From contig ML679963.1 of the NCBI GenBank assembly GCA_007922225.1, forward strand, positions 3,201,176 to 3,265,175: a stretch of 64,000 bases of DNA, given 5' to 3'. A program made the translations under genes and the position numbers. The stretch comes from Emydura subglobosa (taxonomy: Eukaryota; Chordata; Testudines; Chelidae). Shown in pieces: positions 39,101 through 49,620 of this stretch. Below the pieces are notes generated by a model that was not told the origin of the DNA, ran no database searches, and was given only the letters and a program-made list of their open reading frames with translations. Numbering within the stretch: the first letter of the stretch is position 1; each line of letters opens with the position of its first letter.

Positions 39101-40342
39101 TTTAAAAACTAACTTCTAATGTATAAAAGAAAATTAAAAGCTGCATTGTTCACTTCTCATACAAAGTGAACAAACTGCTTATTAGGTCTGTGGCAGTAAA
39201 TACAGTTGCAGTTTACGCAAGCCCAAGCCCCTGTTTTGCCAAAGCTTGTTGAGATATGTTTGTATGAGTGTCCTGGGGCTTTCTCAGATCAAATTAATTT
39301 TGAGAAGAGTTTGTTTAGGTCGTGGAAAGATGGATTGGGATTTTTGAAGGGAAACAACTATAAAGCAGAGAAGTTCAGGGGCAATGTTCATTCTTTTTCA
39401 AGGTGCGCTCTGCATATTTTTATTTGCAGGTTACTGCTGCTGAGCTTTGGGAGCCCTCTAGAAAAGGTGTACCTGTTTGGATTGCATGAGCATGCCTTAA
39501 TAGCACTGACTAGTCAGAAATGAGGCTGTAAAAGGGCCATGTGGTTCTAGGTTGCATTAATTGCCTTCTATCTATGGCTAGCTGAAGTTGTAGGAAAATC
39601 CTCTTTGTACCCAGAGGAGTTTTATATATATAATTTGGCCAAAGTTCAATTCTTCTCACAAAGGACATATAGCAGGAAGTATTCTGTTACTTCAGTTTGT
39701 TGTTTAATTTTTTTGGAAAGGTAATTTGTGCATACCTCAGGCTAAACTTGGGCCAGAGTTATTGTGAGTCTTTTGTCAGTGAGAACCCAGTATCTCTTCT
39801 TTCTATTCACTGTGAAGATATCTTTTCATGTAGCTTTCTTGTACTTAGCAGCTTCCCTGAGAATATATTCTCTTCTGTAGCTCCCTTCCTTGCAATAGAA
39901 CCCACTTTTCGTAAGAATTGTGGGGACAGCAACTGACAAAAGAACTCCTTGTGGTGCAACTCCTGTGCAGTGATGCTGCCAGAGTGTGGTGAAGAACTGC
40001 AAGGGACCGTGGAACTGACATGGCCCATCAACATTACCTAGCCTCTAGGGAATCTCCTAATAACACTATTATTCTTCAGACATTTAGACTAAGGTTAATG
40101 TCAGAAAAGGGAAATAATGTTAACTTTTTATTATTATGCTTTTGAAATAGGATCGAGAGCTTCCAAGACTAATTAGAGGTCGAGTCCACAGGTGCATGGG
40201 AAACTATGACACAAAAAGGAACATCTTCAAATGTGTCTCCGTAAGACCTGCCACTGCTGTAGAACAAAGAACTTTCCAAGAATTTGTTAAAACTTCAGAT
40301 TTTGAGATGAGAGAATGTGTGAAAATAATGAATGAAATTTAA
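31623..40342 (+). CDS. SPATA22: SPATA22, spermatogenesis-associated 22 (complete CDS, eight coding exons)
   Basis: Meiosis-specific nuclear factor that pairs with MEIOB and RPA on single-stranded DNA and is needed for meiotic double-strand-break repair. Coding exons: 31706-31748 (ATG at 31706; exon from 31623), 32194-32322, 33231-33291, 33436-33531, 35000-35357, 36952-37081, 38933-39030, 40151-40342. Phases chain to about 368 residues (human 363). The N-terminus MKRNLSDSSTRSTAG and NQKKRTRQPLTSNPLK match human SPATA22. The middle is poorly conserved. The C-terminal part (LRIICAVIESMKHW, SFVLRDGKESLSCVFYEI, DRELPRLIRGRVHRCMGNYD), which binds MEIOB through an OB-like fold, is strongly conserved. 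It is divergent from ASPA, as in human. The splice junction between 33531 and 35000 is the least certain. Confidence 0.95.
32194..32322 (+). CDS. SPATA22: SPATA22 coding exon 2
   Basis: ATATTTAG acceptor and ATGG|GTAAAT donor. It encodes CLPIPLFNQKKRTRQPLTSN then PLKNEPSTSAEIHSYDF, a basic conserved N-terminal block. Confidence 0.94.
32905..33125. repeat. Unclassified dispersed repeat, copy 2
   Basis: GC-richer insert in SPATA22 intron 2. Its end (about 32990-33120) resembles window positions 30-135, including ATTGGGACTG and GTTGAAGCAGGTGGGCGGCA then TTTGG. The long open frames here are incidental. Family unknown. Confidence 0.5.
33231..33291 (+). CDS. SPATA22: SPATA22 coding exon 3
   Basis: GTCTTTTAAG acceptor and GTGG|GTATGT donor. 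It encodes ELGWEIAKPELSQLQKKTNS, aligning with the human WAWEAVNPEL segment. Confidence 0.88.
33436..33531 (+). CDS. SPATA22: SPATA22 coding exon 4
   Basis: CTGAAAG acceptor. It encodes GQIEHSMDPSLLKHQNTSKP then NMSNTGKNLNIL. Two donors lie four bases apart, G|GTTGGT and TTG|GTAAAA. The first keeps the frame with the next exon as I align it. Confidence 0.75.
34690..34865. mobile_element. Fold-back MITE remnant
   Basis: TTAAGCACATG-type motifs occur in both orientations around a central CCCATTGAAGTTAATG palindrome. CCTTATTCCGGA is mirrored by CCTGAATAAGG. It lies in SPATA22 intron 4 and ends about 130 bases before exon 5. Confidence 0.65.
35000..35357 (+). CDS. SPATA22: SPATA22 coding exon 5 (large middle exon)
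   Basis: Acceptor CACTGCAG with a weak pyrimidine tract; donor ATTCAG|GTAAAA. 119 codons including EEKNTNANVWNRNEHMSPCS and FDHVPEDKMIQ. The frame stays open upstream to 34908, so 34961 is an alternative start. The alignment length with human favours 35000. Confidence 0.8.
36087..36122 (+). repeat. (CTTT)n microsatellite
   Basis: About nine nearly perfect CTTT units in SPATA22 intron 5. It is likely to be length-polymorphic. Confidence 0.9.
36952..37081 (+). CDS. SPATA22: SPATA22 coding exon 6
   Basis: TCCCCTGAAAG acceptor and TTAG|GTATGT donor. It encodes KVPAYQLKLKEKDNSLRIIC then AVIESMKHWSQYTYKTALLF, the start of the conserved C-terminal domain. Confidence 0.92.
37091..37140. repeat. TAGTATAAAG tandem repeat
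   Basis: AGTAGTATAAAGTAGTATAA-type units begin about ten bases after the exon 6 donor of SPATA22. Flanking GTTTATA/TATAGTTTATAG copies make it partly palindromic. Confidence 0.65.
38933..39030 (+). CDS. SPATA22: SPATA22 coding exon 7
   Basis: TTGTTTAG acceptor and GAAATT|GTAAGT donor. It encodes TLDSAVTPGAYGAKSFVLRD then GKESLSCVFYEI. Confidence 0.95.
40151..40342 (+). CDS. SPATA22: SPATA22 terminal coding exon
   Basis: TTTGAAATAG acceptor; stop TAA at 40340-40342. It encodes DRELPRLIRGRVHRCMGNYD, then KRNIFKCVSVRPATAVEQRT, ending KIMNEI. Strong match to the human C-terminus. Confidence 0.96.
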   Translation, partial: DRELPRLIRGRVHRCMGNYDTKRNIFKCVSVRPATAVEQRTFQEFVKTSDFEMRECVKIMNEI

Positions 40343-40505
40343 AGTAATGTTTATTTAAGCAGTAGTTTAAAGTTGAGGTCACACTCCTCTTGATCAATAA
40401 CCATAAAGGCTGCACATCTTGAGCATTTACAAAAGCTCATATTAAAAGTATTCTTTTATTAAATACTTGAAAACACAATTATAATATGACTTATGTAAAA
40501 ATTAA

Positions 40506-40511
40506 AATAAA
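40506..40511 (+). terminator. SPATA22: SPATA22 poly(A) signal
   Basis: AATAAA lies 164 bases after the stop codon and is followed by TTGTTTCTGTTTGTTTCT, a good downstream GT-rich element. Confidence 0.75.
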
Positions 40512-40699
40512 ATTGTTTCTGTTTGTTTCTACCATTATATTTCTTTGTTTACTGTGCTAGATTTTTTTGTTGTATGGTTTGTTAGATTTCACTGAAGGAA
40601 TATGGATCAAATTATAAACTGTTGGTTACAAGTACATGCCTTTATACATACTCTCAACTTTTAGCTAAAGTGGGCGAAATCATATGCCCTGAATGTAAA

Positions 40700-41600
40700 C
40701 AATGAATGAAGGTGAATGTTGATACTGGACACTTAGTGATCAGTGTGAATACCAGTGAGACACGGTACGCCTGATTTGCAGATCAATAAGGTTTAATGTG
40801 CAAGGTTTTCTATAGATATACTAGTTGAATACAAAACCTAAAATTAACTACAATATATCATACTCAAGAAGCCTGGAGAGCTAAGCAGTTACTCAGAAGG
40901 CTGAATACAGGAACGACTTTGTTCAGGGGTCTCTCCAAGGAGTCAGTGACCTCTAGTCTGACCGGCAGCACCTCCGGCGGAGTCAGGTGTTGATGGAGTG
41001 CGCCCGTTTGTCTAAATAGTAACTTCTTATACCCTTCCATAAACAGCTTTCACCTAATTACCTCTCTACTCGTTATCATATATACTAATTATCTACACTG
41101 GGTTTTCACCTTTAACTACATTCTATTTTCACCATGATAATTGGGGTCATCAAAACAACATCTGGTGATAGGAGGGGTGATGTAAAAATATGCTCCTTGG
41201 GAAAAAAAAGTGTATCCCCAGACATTCAAGGATAACTTGTTCCCATCGCCATTATCTATGTGCAGCTGCAAGCAATACATGTGTATTTTGTCTTGTTATG
41301 TGTCGTGGTATGCAGAAACTGAGACATCTACAAGGTTACTCAGTAGTCCTATTCATCTCTGCCAACTGGAAGATGTCATGCTACAGGGGTCAGAATAGCC
41401 AAGCAAGCAACTGAGGCTATGCTAGGCCTGTAGGACAGTGGTCAAGCAACTCAAATTATACTGGGCCTCCAACAGTGGAGGGAGCACCCCTTTCACAGCA
41501 TAGTTTCCCACCCCTTTTATCTAACCATGTGCGTACAACTCTATGACCAACAGAGGGCTGAACTGGGAGATGTGCATTCCCTCTTCCACCAAGCCCACAG
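40700..41600. repeat. Unclassified interspersed sequence (possible LTR remnant)
   Basis: A GC-richer block with several CpGs (GACCGGCAGCACCTCCGGCG) stands out downstream of SPATA22. It carries no coding region and I could not fix its ends. A solo LTR is possible, but I see no clear TG/CA ends, primer site or internal retroviral region. Confidence 0.25.
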
Positions 41601-42479
41601 GCAATCCATTGAAGAGTTAATAATTTAGCCTTAGCCCTTTAAGGGGAAAGGAGTAGGGGAGAATCATGGGCTGGAGCAAGTGCAGAAGCTTGGGGACTCT
41701 CCATAGATGGTCTTGGCTTGTACAGGATCTCAAAATAGCTGAGGGTTTAGGGCTGAATCCTTTGTCCACCTGGAGGGGAATCCTGTTCACCCAAAGAAAT
41801 GATCGACAGGATCCTCAGACCATTTTCATCCCTTTGGGCGTTGCCTGTTGGTTTATCCATAGGAGGATCCTATGGATCCTCAAGTCAGAAATTTACTGAG
41901 AATTAAATACATTTTCCTGAATTTCAAGCTATATATATGGTCATTCAGGGCAAGTGTAAGTAACAGGAGTAAAATAAGGAACTAATTTCATCATTAACCT
42001 AAATGGCTTAGAAAAATCAGAAAATCAATTCTAAACGAGTTTGTTTCTTTTTAGTTACATTTGTTCCAAGAAATTATTTTTGATAAAATAACTACTTTTA
42101 TTTCAAAATATTGACCCTATATTTCATATAAAGAATAAATATTTTTTAAATTGATTTTCATTGGTGGTAAACATAAATCATATGTACACTTATATTCTAA
42201 CTGGCTCTGAACACTGGATGAAAATCAGCGCAAAGCCTATTCACTCCTGTAGTCTCACTTAAGTCTGCAAAATAGGTATCTGTCAGAAAAGTTGAGGCCA
42301 GCATTGAAATGAGGCTGCAGAAGTTGCCTTCCTTTTTCTGGCTCTCCAAAAACCCATGTAGAAGCTTTTCTACAGGACAATGTAACAGGCACTGCTGAGA
42401 TGTTCTGGGATGAAGCCTATTTTAGGTATTTATCTGGTCTCCATTATTGTAGTACCCAACTGCCTCAAGCTTTAATGTA

Positions 42480-42655
42480 TCCCCAACACCCATGGGAAGT
42501 AGGGAAGTACTATTGTCCTTATTTTACAGATGAGCGACTGAGACACAGCAACAGTAAATGAATTGCCCAAGGCTGGGCAGGAGGTGGGGGAAAGAGTAGG
42601 GAACGGAACCTGGTTCTCCCAAGTCCCAGGATAACAGCCTAACAACTGGATTATT
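42480..42655 (+). repeat. MIR/CORE-SINE fragment
   Basis: TTATTTTACAGATGAGCGAC followed by TGAGACACAG, TTGCCCAAGG and GGAACCTGGTTCTCC is the core of a mammalian-wide-interspersed-type SINE, an old amniote element. It is intergenic between SPATA22 and the LHFPL7-like gene. Confidence 0.75.
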
Positions 42656-43564
42656 ATTTGTACAGGCCAGTGATCATGGACTATATATTTATATGCCTAT
42701 GCTCCTGTACACAGACACCTATATAGATTATTCCTATTGTTGCCATTTCCTTAACCCTCAGTCTCTTTCCTTAAAGTAATTGTGTGCATCAGATCTGACT
42801 GCAACTGTAAAATAAAAGCAAAGTCATGAAATAGTGAACAGTGTGAATTATTTTATTATACAGTGTTGGCAATTGTAAATTTCACATTTAAAATAATTGA
42901 AATATTTTATTCAACAAGTCAAATACAGAAAACAGTTAATATTCTAAAAAGGAGCCAGCTAGTCAATGCAGAAACACAGTAATGGAAAATACAGCTTTTA
43001 GTTACACTTAAAAAATTATATATTTAGAATAAAACTTGAACCTGATCCAGTAAATTTTCTGGTTTTTTAACAAGAAAACTATTATACACAATATAACTCA
43101 CAGACAATCCTCATTAGAAAAGTGATCTATCAGTGTTAGCAAATGTATTGGTAGTAATTCCCCACATTTAAGTTCCAAAGGAGATTCAGCAATATATGCT
43201 TCACTTACTCTGTTCTGAGTCACTTACAGTATGATTTCTACTAGCAGTTATAATTTGGCTCTGAACATGCACCTTTTGCATGGTAGTTCTGTGTACCCCA
43301 TTTTACATGTCACCAGTCTCCATTAAGTTTACGTTATTTCCTTTCAATGTTTAAAATTATAGAAAGGAAGTTCAATATGGAGGCATTAGTTTTGCTCTTT
43401 CTTAGAAAGTGGAAGATGCTGTGGGAAAAACTTGAGTTTTTAACTTGATTATTTTGTTTAAAACACTGAAAATAAATTTTCAATAAGTAGTTTGGTACAG
43501 TAATATTGTAAATGTTAAGACCCCTACTGAGAAAATAGTGAAAGTTATAAAGGAATTTCAAACT

Positions 43565-43660
43565 AGGGGTCCAATCCTGCAAAAATTTACACATGTAAAT
43601 AACTTTACTCACATATTTAATCCTATTGATTTCAATGGGATTACTGATGGGCACAATTCT
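43565..43660. repeat. CCATTGA palindrome repeat remnant
   Basis: CCAATCCTGCAAAAATTTAC leads to CCTATTGATTTCAATGGGAT and ends in AATTCTGCACAC. The layout is like the other fold-back elements: an outer AATCCTGC/CTGCA motif around a palindromic centre. Confidence 0.5.
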
Positions 43661-44626
43661 GCACACAAGTGAAGTTATGTTTATAAGTGGTGACAGGATG
43701 GACTCTCTGTGTCTACTAGATATATTATGGGTATTAATAGAAATCTAAAATAACTTTACTTTTGGTAAGCAATTAAAATCTTTGCAAAAATGTTTTCTAA
43801 TTTACACTAACAAATCACTTTTTCTAGTGAAACATTAAGTGAACAGTCGTAAACATTACACAAAACAGAGAAAAACCCACAGAATACAATTTTTACACAT
43901 TGTATAACATTTTCAGTGGTTGATGAGAATGTTTTATATATTGATCATGTCTTGTATAATTGTTCTATTGTAAAGGCACAGGTTGGTTAGGAAAGAAAAG
44001 CCTGCATCTCTCTCTTTACTTGTGATTATGGGTTTTTTACCTGTTTATTTTCTCACTTTTTACCTTCTGAATTTTATATGAAGCTTTCCAATCTATTCCA
44101 GCAATTTATGAAAAGAAGTGCATAAGACACTACTAAAAATGCTACATGCTACATACAGAGAAGACTGAAATATATCCTGTCTTCTTTAAGAGGGCAGAGG
44201 AAATTCCTTCAGCCTCATTTTTGTTAAATATTTAGTTACTCTATGACCAAAACCATACAGCTCTCTCTATTTACTTTATTCAGGTTTGAAATATGCATTT
44301 TCAAACATGATTAATGTAACTGAATTATATAATAAGTTTATATGCATAATTTGCCCTTTGGAGCTCATGATGCTGTAACAACAGTCAACTACTTTTGAAA
44401 ATAATTTAATGCTTAATTAATGTGAGTTTGGAAGGCTTAAAAATGCAAACAAGATTGTATAATACTTTGATATGTATTGGAATAAAGTAAAGTGATTGTT
44501 CTATCAGTTTCCATTTTCTTCTACTTCCTCAACATTTCTTTATCTGTCCCTTCACACACATTTTTCACAAAAGAAGAAATCCAGGAATAACCATTACTCA
44601 GGCTTCAGTAAATAACTAAGAAAGAT

Positions 44627-44858
44627 AGAGAGACAAGGTAGGTGAGGTAGTACGTTTTGTTGCACCAATTGCTGTTAGTGAGAAGAAAAGCTTTTGAGCT
44701 TACACAGAGCTCTTCTTCAGCTCTTCTTTCAGAGCTCTGTGTAATCTTGAAAGCTTATCTCTCTTACCAACAGAAGTTGGTCCAATAAAAGATATTACCT
44801 CACCCATCTTGTCACTCTAATATCCTGGGACCAACATGGATACAACAACATTGCATAC
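44627..44858. mobile_element. Second SINE-type fold-back
   Basis: The left arm 44627-44712 (AGAGAGACAAGGTAGGTGAG through TTACACAGAGCTC) is inverted at 44731-44818 (GAGCTCTGTGTAATCTTGAA through CCCATCTTGTC). Then follows a reversed head ATATCCTGGGACCAACATGG then ATACAACAACATTGCATAC. The reversed head resembles a tRNA-derived turtle SINE. The left arm is more diverged than the right. Confidence 0.8.
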
Positions 44859-45712
44859 AACTAACAAAGATGACAGATATGATCTGTTGGTTCACAGGAC
44901 AAAATAAAAAGCTGAAAAGTAAGTTTCAGTATTAAAATATAATCTAAGAGGTTCAGTTCTTTACTAGTAAATATTAAAAATAAATAACATCCTGATGACC
45001 TAGGTATCGGATAGAAATTTTATTGTAATTTTAAAGGAGAAATATGGCAATGGAGTAATATTAGAACCCAATCATTCTTTTGTTTAAGGCAAGTGGTGCA
45101 TTTGTTTGAATCCTTGGTGGTAATGAAACTAAAAATGCCATTGCTAGAACTAGACTTCATAAATTTCACACAAAAAATACCCATCAGATGTGGCTTTTTT
45201 TCTAGTCAACATTACATTGGATGATATTGAGTCAGGGTCTGCCATGCATACTCACATTGAGTAGTATTTTACTCCATAAGAAATCACATTCTCATAGAGC
45301 AAGATACCTTTCAGCATGTGTAAGGCTATTATACTCTGGTCCTTTCTGCTTTGCATCATGATGAAATGTATACAAGGAGCTTTGCCATCAGACACGTATG
45401 TTTTGTAAATGAAGTCTTTACATTACAGGCTTATAAAAACCCTAAACTATAAATAATTGTATATAATTCTATGCAAAATTATAATCCAAGAACTATGGTA
45501 AAACAAATGCACTTCTCCTCTTAATATATTTTTCTCCTTTTTAAACTATTTTAATATTGAGATTTTTGAAAAGGTTAGATCTTTTTAGCAAAAAGTGAGC
45601 TAAAATGTATAGCAATCTCTATGGAGGCTATACTTCCCAATTTTTAGACCAGTACTAAAAAGTGTGCCTACAAATGACAATATTTGGACACACTCCTAAT
45701 ATGCACTGATTA

Positions 45713-45736
45713 AAAACAAACAAACAAACAAACACA
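45713..45736. repeat. (AAAC)n microsatellite
   Basis: About five AAAC units. Nothing else is recognised around it. Confidence 0.8.
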
Positions 45737-46117
45737 CTTGTTCTTGCATACAACTTTTTCCATAGATAAGCTTCATTTTAGACCATGGTTACTAGCAGGC
45801 TTTTCCCCACTCATAATAATTATAACAAAATATCATTATCAGATTTAAAATTATTGGGTTCATAAAAGTTTTGACATTTAATAACATATAAAAGAGAATT
45901 GAGGCTTTTAACAGGTTTACTGTTTTGAGACATAAACTAAACTGTTTGGGAGGTAGACAGATGTTTTGAGGATAAACAGATTTTTTGACTAAGGCATTAA
46001 GCCATTATAAGTTTAGAGCAGTATAAAGGCTGCTAATTAATCTTATTTCAGTTCCAGAGTGTTAGCTTCTCATGCTTACGGAAGACTATCAATGCACTTT
46101 TGGTCTTTGTGATTCTG

Positions 46118-46158
46118 ACCCTTTCTCTCCCTCTCTCTTTTTTTTTTTTTTTTTTTAA
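46118..46158. repeat. CT/T homopolymer tract
   Basis: CTTTCTCTCCCTCTCTC followed by about 18 T. It lies just downstream of the LHFPL7-like stop, in the presumed 3'UTR (poly-A on the sense strand). Confidence 0.85.
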
Positions 46159-46243
46159 GCCATACAGCTAAAAGGAAGTGCTATAATACTTTCTGCCATT
46201 GATTGTAGACAGGAATGTTTTGTTGTTAAATACTAATAAAATA

Positions 46244-46470
46244 CTATAAAATAGTAGGTATTGGAGTTGGAGATATGTGCTCTTTTGGTGCATATTTTGC
46301 AAAGAATGGTAAAAAGACAGATAACATGACTCCAACAATTGCCAACATGTACCCCCATCCAATCTGGCAGTCTCCTGCATAGTAGATGCCTGAATTCTCA
46401 CAGAATTTCTTCACTGTAGCAGAGTTGAGACCAAAAGGATAAACCAAAAGTCCAGATGCCATGATGAACA
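46244..46470 (-). CDS. LHFPL7/TMEM211-like tetraspan, last coding exon (partial gene)
   Basis: Tetraspan membrane protein of the LHFPL family; the role of this member is not established. On the minus strand a T-rich tract and CTCTAG acceptor end at 46471, and the stop TAG is at 46246-46244. It encodes about 74 residues: end of TM3 (GLLVYPFGLNSATVKKFC), the second extracellular loop (ENSGIYYAGDCQIGWGYM), TM4 (LAIVGVMLSVFLPFFAKY) and a short tail. The YP-GL-S...C...YY-G-C-GWGYM spacing matches human TMEM211/LHFPL7 better than LHFPL1-6, by my recollection of those sequences. Upstream exons were not found between here and the window end, so they are either far away or unrecognised. An ATG at 46495 in the same open frame is intronic. 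Confidence 0.75.
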
Positions 46471-47528
46471 CTAGAGGAAAAAAAAGAGAAATCAAGTTTT
46501 AATAAACACTGAATTCATTTGAAAAATATTTTTTATTTTCAGTGGGCAAATCTTGGTTTAGTTCAGGCCAATGGCAACTTTTCCACCGACTTAAAAAAGA
46601 CTATGATTTGTCTCAGATTTTTTTTCTTTTTTCATTATCAACTTTTCTGGGATAGAAATTTTTGTACATACAGTAGCACGTGAGCCGATGAGCCTAAAGT
46701 AGAATGAAAAGATGGTACAAATAACACAAAGTTCAAGTCCTTTCTTGAAATGACATCATTGGGCTTGCTACCTGAAATTGTTCATTCTGCTGGTTCTTTT
46801 TTTACCCCCAGTTTAGGCCTTACTAGACCTTTGTAGCTATAGGGAGAAATCATAGTGAGAAGACCAGGAATGATATATAATTACATGGTGAATGTATGCA
46901 AAGATGTAGCTATTTTCAAACACCTCACTGGCACTAAGCAGAAAGTTGTGAATTGAGCCCTAAACTTGTATGACACGTGATGAATAGTATTTGGCTTCAG
47001 TGTTGTTTTCACCTTTTGATGTATTTTTCCTAATGCTTTGTCCTTTCACATTTTTCAAAAAATAAAAAAGATTCTGCCATACTCTTCTTGAGTTACATGT
47101 TAAACTAATAGGACTGTAAGTAAAAAGTGCCTTGTAGTTGCAAATCACGGCATCTGTGATCAACAGTTATTGTTCTTTTAACATTAATGTGTAAGACAAA
47201 GAGTACAGTTACACAGATAAACAAATATATCAGATAAACTGTTATCTATGCTGCATTATTCAGCAGATGGTGTAGACAGAAACTATACTACTTAAAGAAA
47301 AAAATCATTGCCAGTTAGCTATTAGTAGAAGTCAAGAACTAGCTTCCGCAATATATAATGAAAATTTTTCATATTTTAATGTCATGGGTACGTAATTTGT
47401 TAATATACAAAACTGCTTTTCCATATTTGGGTATGTGTAATTTGATTGTCCAAATTGTAAATCAGGGTATTAATAGGCAGCAAAATACTCTAAAAATACA
47501 TTGGTGGAATTTTCAAAAGCACGCAGGG

Positions 47529-47578
47529 CTGACTTAACTTTGCTCCCATTGAAGTCAAAAGGAGCAAAGTTAAGTCAG
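47529..47578. repeat. Perfect 18-bp hairpin with CCATTGA centre
   Basis: CTGACTTAACTTTGCTCC and GGAGCAAAGTTAAGTCAG are perfect inverted arms around a 14-base loop derived from CATTGAAGTCAA. It is a well-preserved core of the fold-back MITE family. Confidence 0.85.
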
Positions 47579-49599
47579 ATCTAGCTGCGTTGGAAAGTCC
47601 AACCCATTGTGTATAACCATTTGTTGGAAAGTACAATTGCCACTTATAAATCAATATTTTTTTCTTCTTTCTTCTACCTTTTATGCATCACAATAAATAA
47701 TGAATAGATGGATCTAAAAAAATCTGTTATTCTATTTGAAAATTGTATTATCTTGTAAATCAAATGATATTGCGAAACAGATCCCCTCCCTTTTCCCTCA
47801 CCCGCTCAAAAACAAAGCAAGCAAATACCAAAAACCCAGAAGCTTAAAAGATGTCTGTAATGTATTACCCAGTGTTTGGTTTGAATTCATGGTGGAACAG
47901 TTTAAGTTTCTATAATAAATGGAAATCAGAATTAACTACAGTTAAGTATAACTGATAGATTATTCATAATGTGTAAATATTGAATGAACCATTAAATGGT
48001 AAAATAAACATTTTAAACAGTTCCATGACTGTTACAAGCATTTGTAATCGTACTGTGCTATTTAAGACTAATACACCATACTAATGGACAAGTTACTTCA
48101 GCTGTAAATTATAAGAGGCTTACTCTAAGAAAGATGTAAGCAAATACCTATCTTATTAGTTTATTTTGCTACCAAAGAATTCTTTAGAAAGCTTGTAAGC
48201 TATTTGAAGTCAACAGGTCTGATTCATTCATACTCTAAGATCACTTGATTTGAGCAGTTTTAGCTAACTCAGTTTCCTCCTAGTGTATTTGGGACCATTG
48301 GCTGCTGGTCTTTCCAGCTCAGGGTGTGAAAGAGCCACACCGAGCTCCAGTTAGGGATATGGCCCAACTCCTATGCAGACACTGTTTCAAGTGCGTGCAT
48401 CAGACACCAGGAAGATGAAGAGAGACTATGCACATTTCTTGAATCCAGACCTCTGAGAGCTTAGATCCACCATAGGAGCTTTTCCCAAGCTGAAGCCATA
48501 CTGCAAAGAAATTAGACTGCATCAAATGCAAAGTCTTAATAACTACTACAAGCATATTAAATGATTAAAATTAATATGAAAACTAAAATTTAAAATAACC
48601 TAATTAAATGTACATGGCCTCATACACCTCACACACACATATAGCTAAGGGCACTGAGTTCAAACAATGGAAGAGAAGGAACTGAGGTAGCTGGGACCCG
48701 TAAGTCAGTTGAATATTCTCAGCTCTGAAAGTTCAGTGTAATGAGATGACACTCATCCGACACCCGATGACTACTGTTTTCAAGTTTTCCAAAGTGCTGC
48801 AGTGCCTTGAGGACACATCCCACAAATTATAATTTGCAGAAGTCATCTTGAAGAAGAACCATCATTACCAGAATGGCCAGTTTTCAAACAGTTAGCATTT
48901 TTAAAAGGTATTGTAAGAGTTAAGGTATTAAAGTAGAAAATATATTAATTTATTTCAACCTATAATCCACATGTATTGTGATAGCTACTTATTAACACTG
49001 TTGTGCACTGCAACTAACAAGCAGCATAATTTATTTTATCAGAATTGTCCAGTTTATGATGATAACTGGATATGCAAAATATTCATAATCAAAAGTGAAT
49101 TTTTTCACATTCATGAAGAAATTTGATTGCTGAAAAACTCAGTACATATCACAAAATTTTCATTCAAAAACAGGGCTCCTTTCCCAAGAAAAATAAGCCC
49201 ATTTTCTGAGTGAAAATGGAATAGTTCTGAGCAAAAGGTAGCTCTAGAGTTTAACATTTCAGTTCATGCATATTGTCAATGCAAAAATAGCCACTGCCTC
49301 AAATTTTGCAGAAATCAGAAACAAAACAGTAAAAACTATCATGGAAAATTCTGCAGACCATTTTTACTTTTTATCATTTTAATACTGCTTTGAACATTAC
49401 TGGCTACATTAATATTTACTATTTTTCTGTGACTTTGTTAACTTTTAGAAAACAGACAAATGCTACTTTTTAAATATCTGTCCATATACATTTCATTATC
49501 TACAGAGTTCAGAAGAAATATTTTGAAGACTTTACAATACAGTGATATCAACATTTCGATGTTGTTTTGTAGTCTCAGTTCATGATAGAAGCTTTTTTC

Positions 49600-49620
49600 G
49601 GGGTGGGGGGGTGGGGGGGG
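49600..49620 (+). repeat. G-run, potential G-quadruplex
   Basis: GGGG-T-GGGGGGG-T-GGGGGGGG within 21 bases has enough G runs for a quadruplex on the plus strand. It is isolated from any promoter-like sequence. Confidence 0.6.

Noticed and set aside
41857..41875. CCATAGGAGGATCCTATGG short palindrome
   Set aside because: Eight-base arms in isolation, within chance expectation for this length, and no related copy seen.
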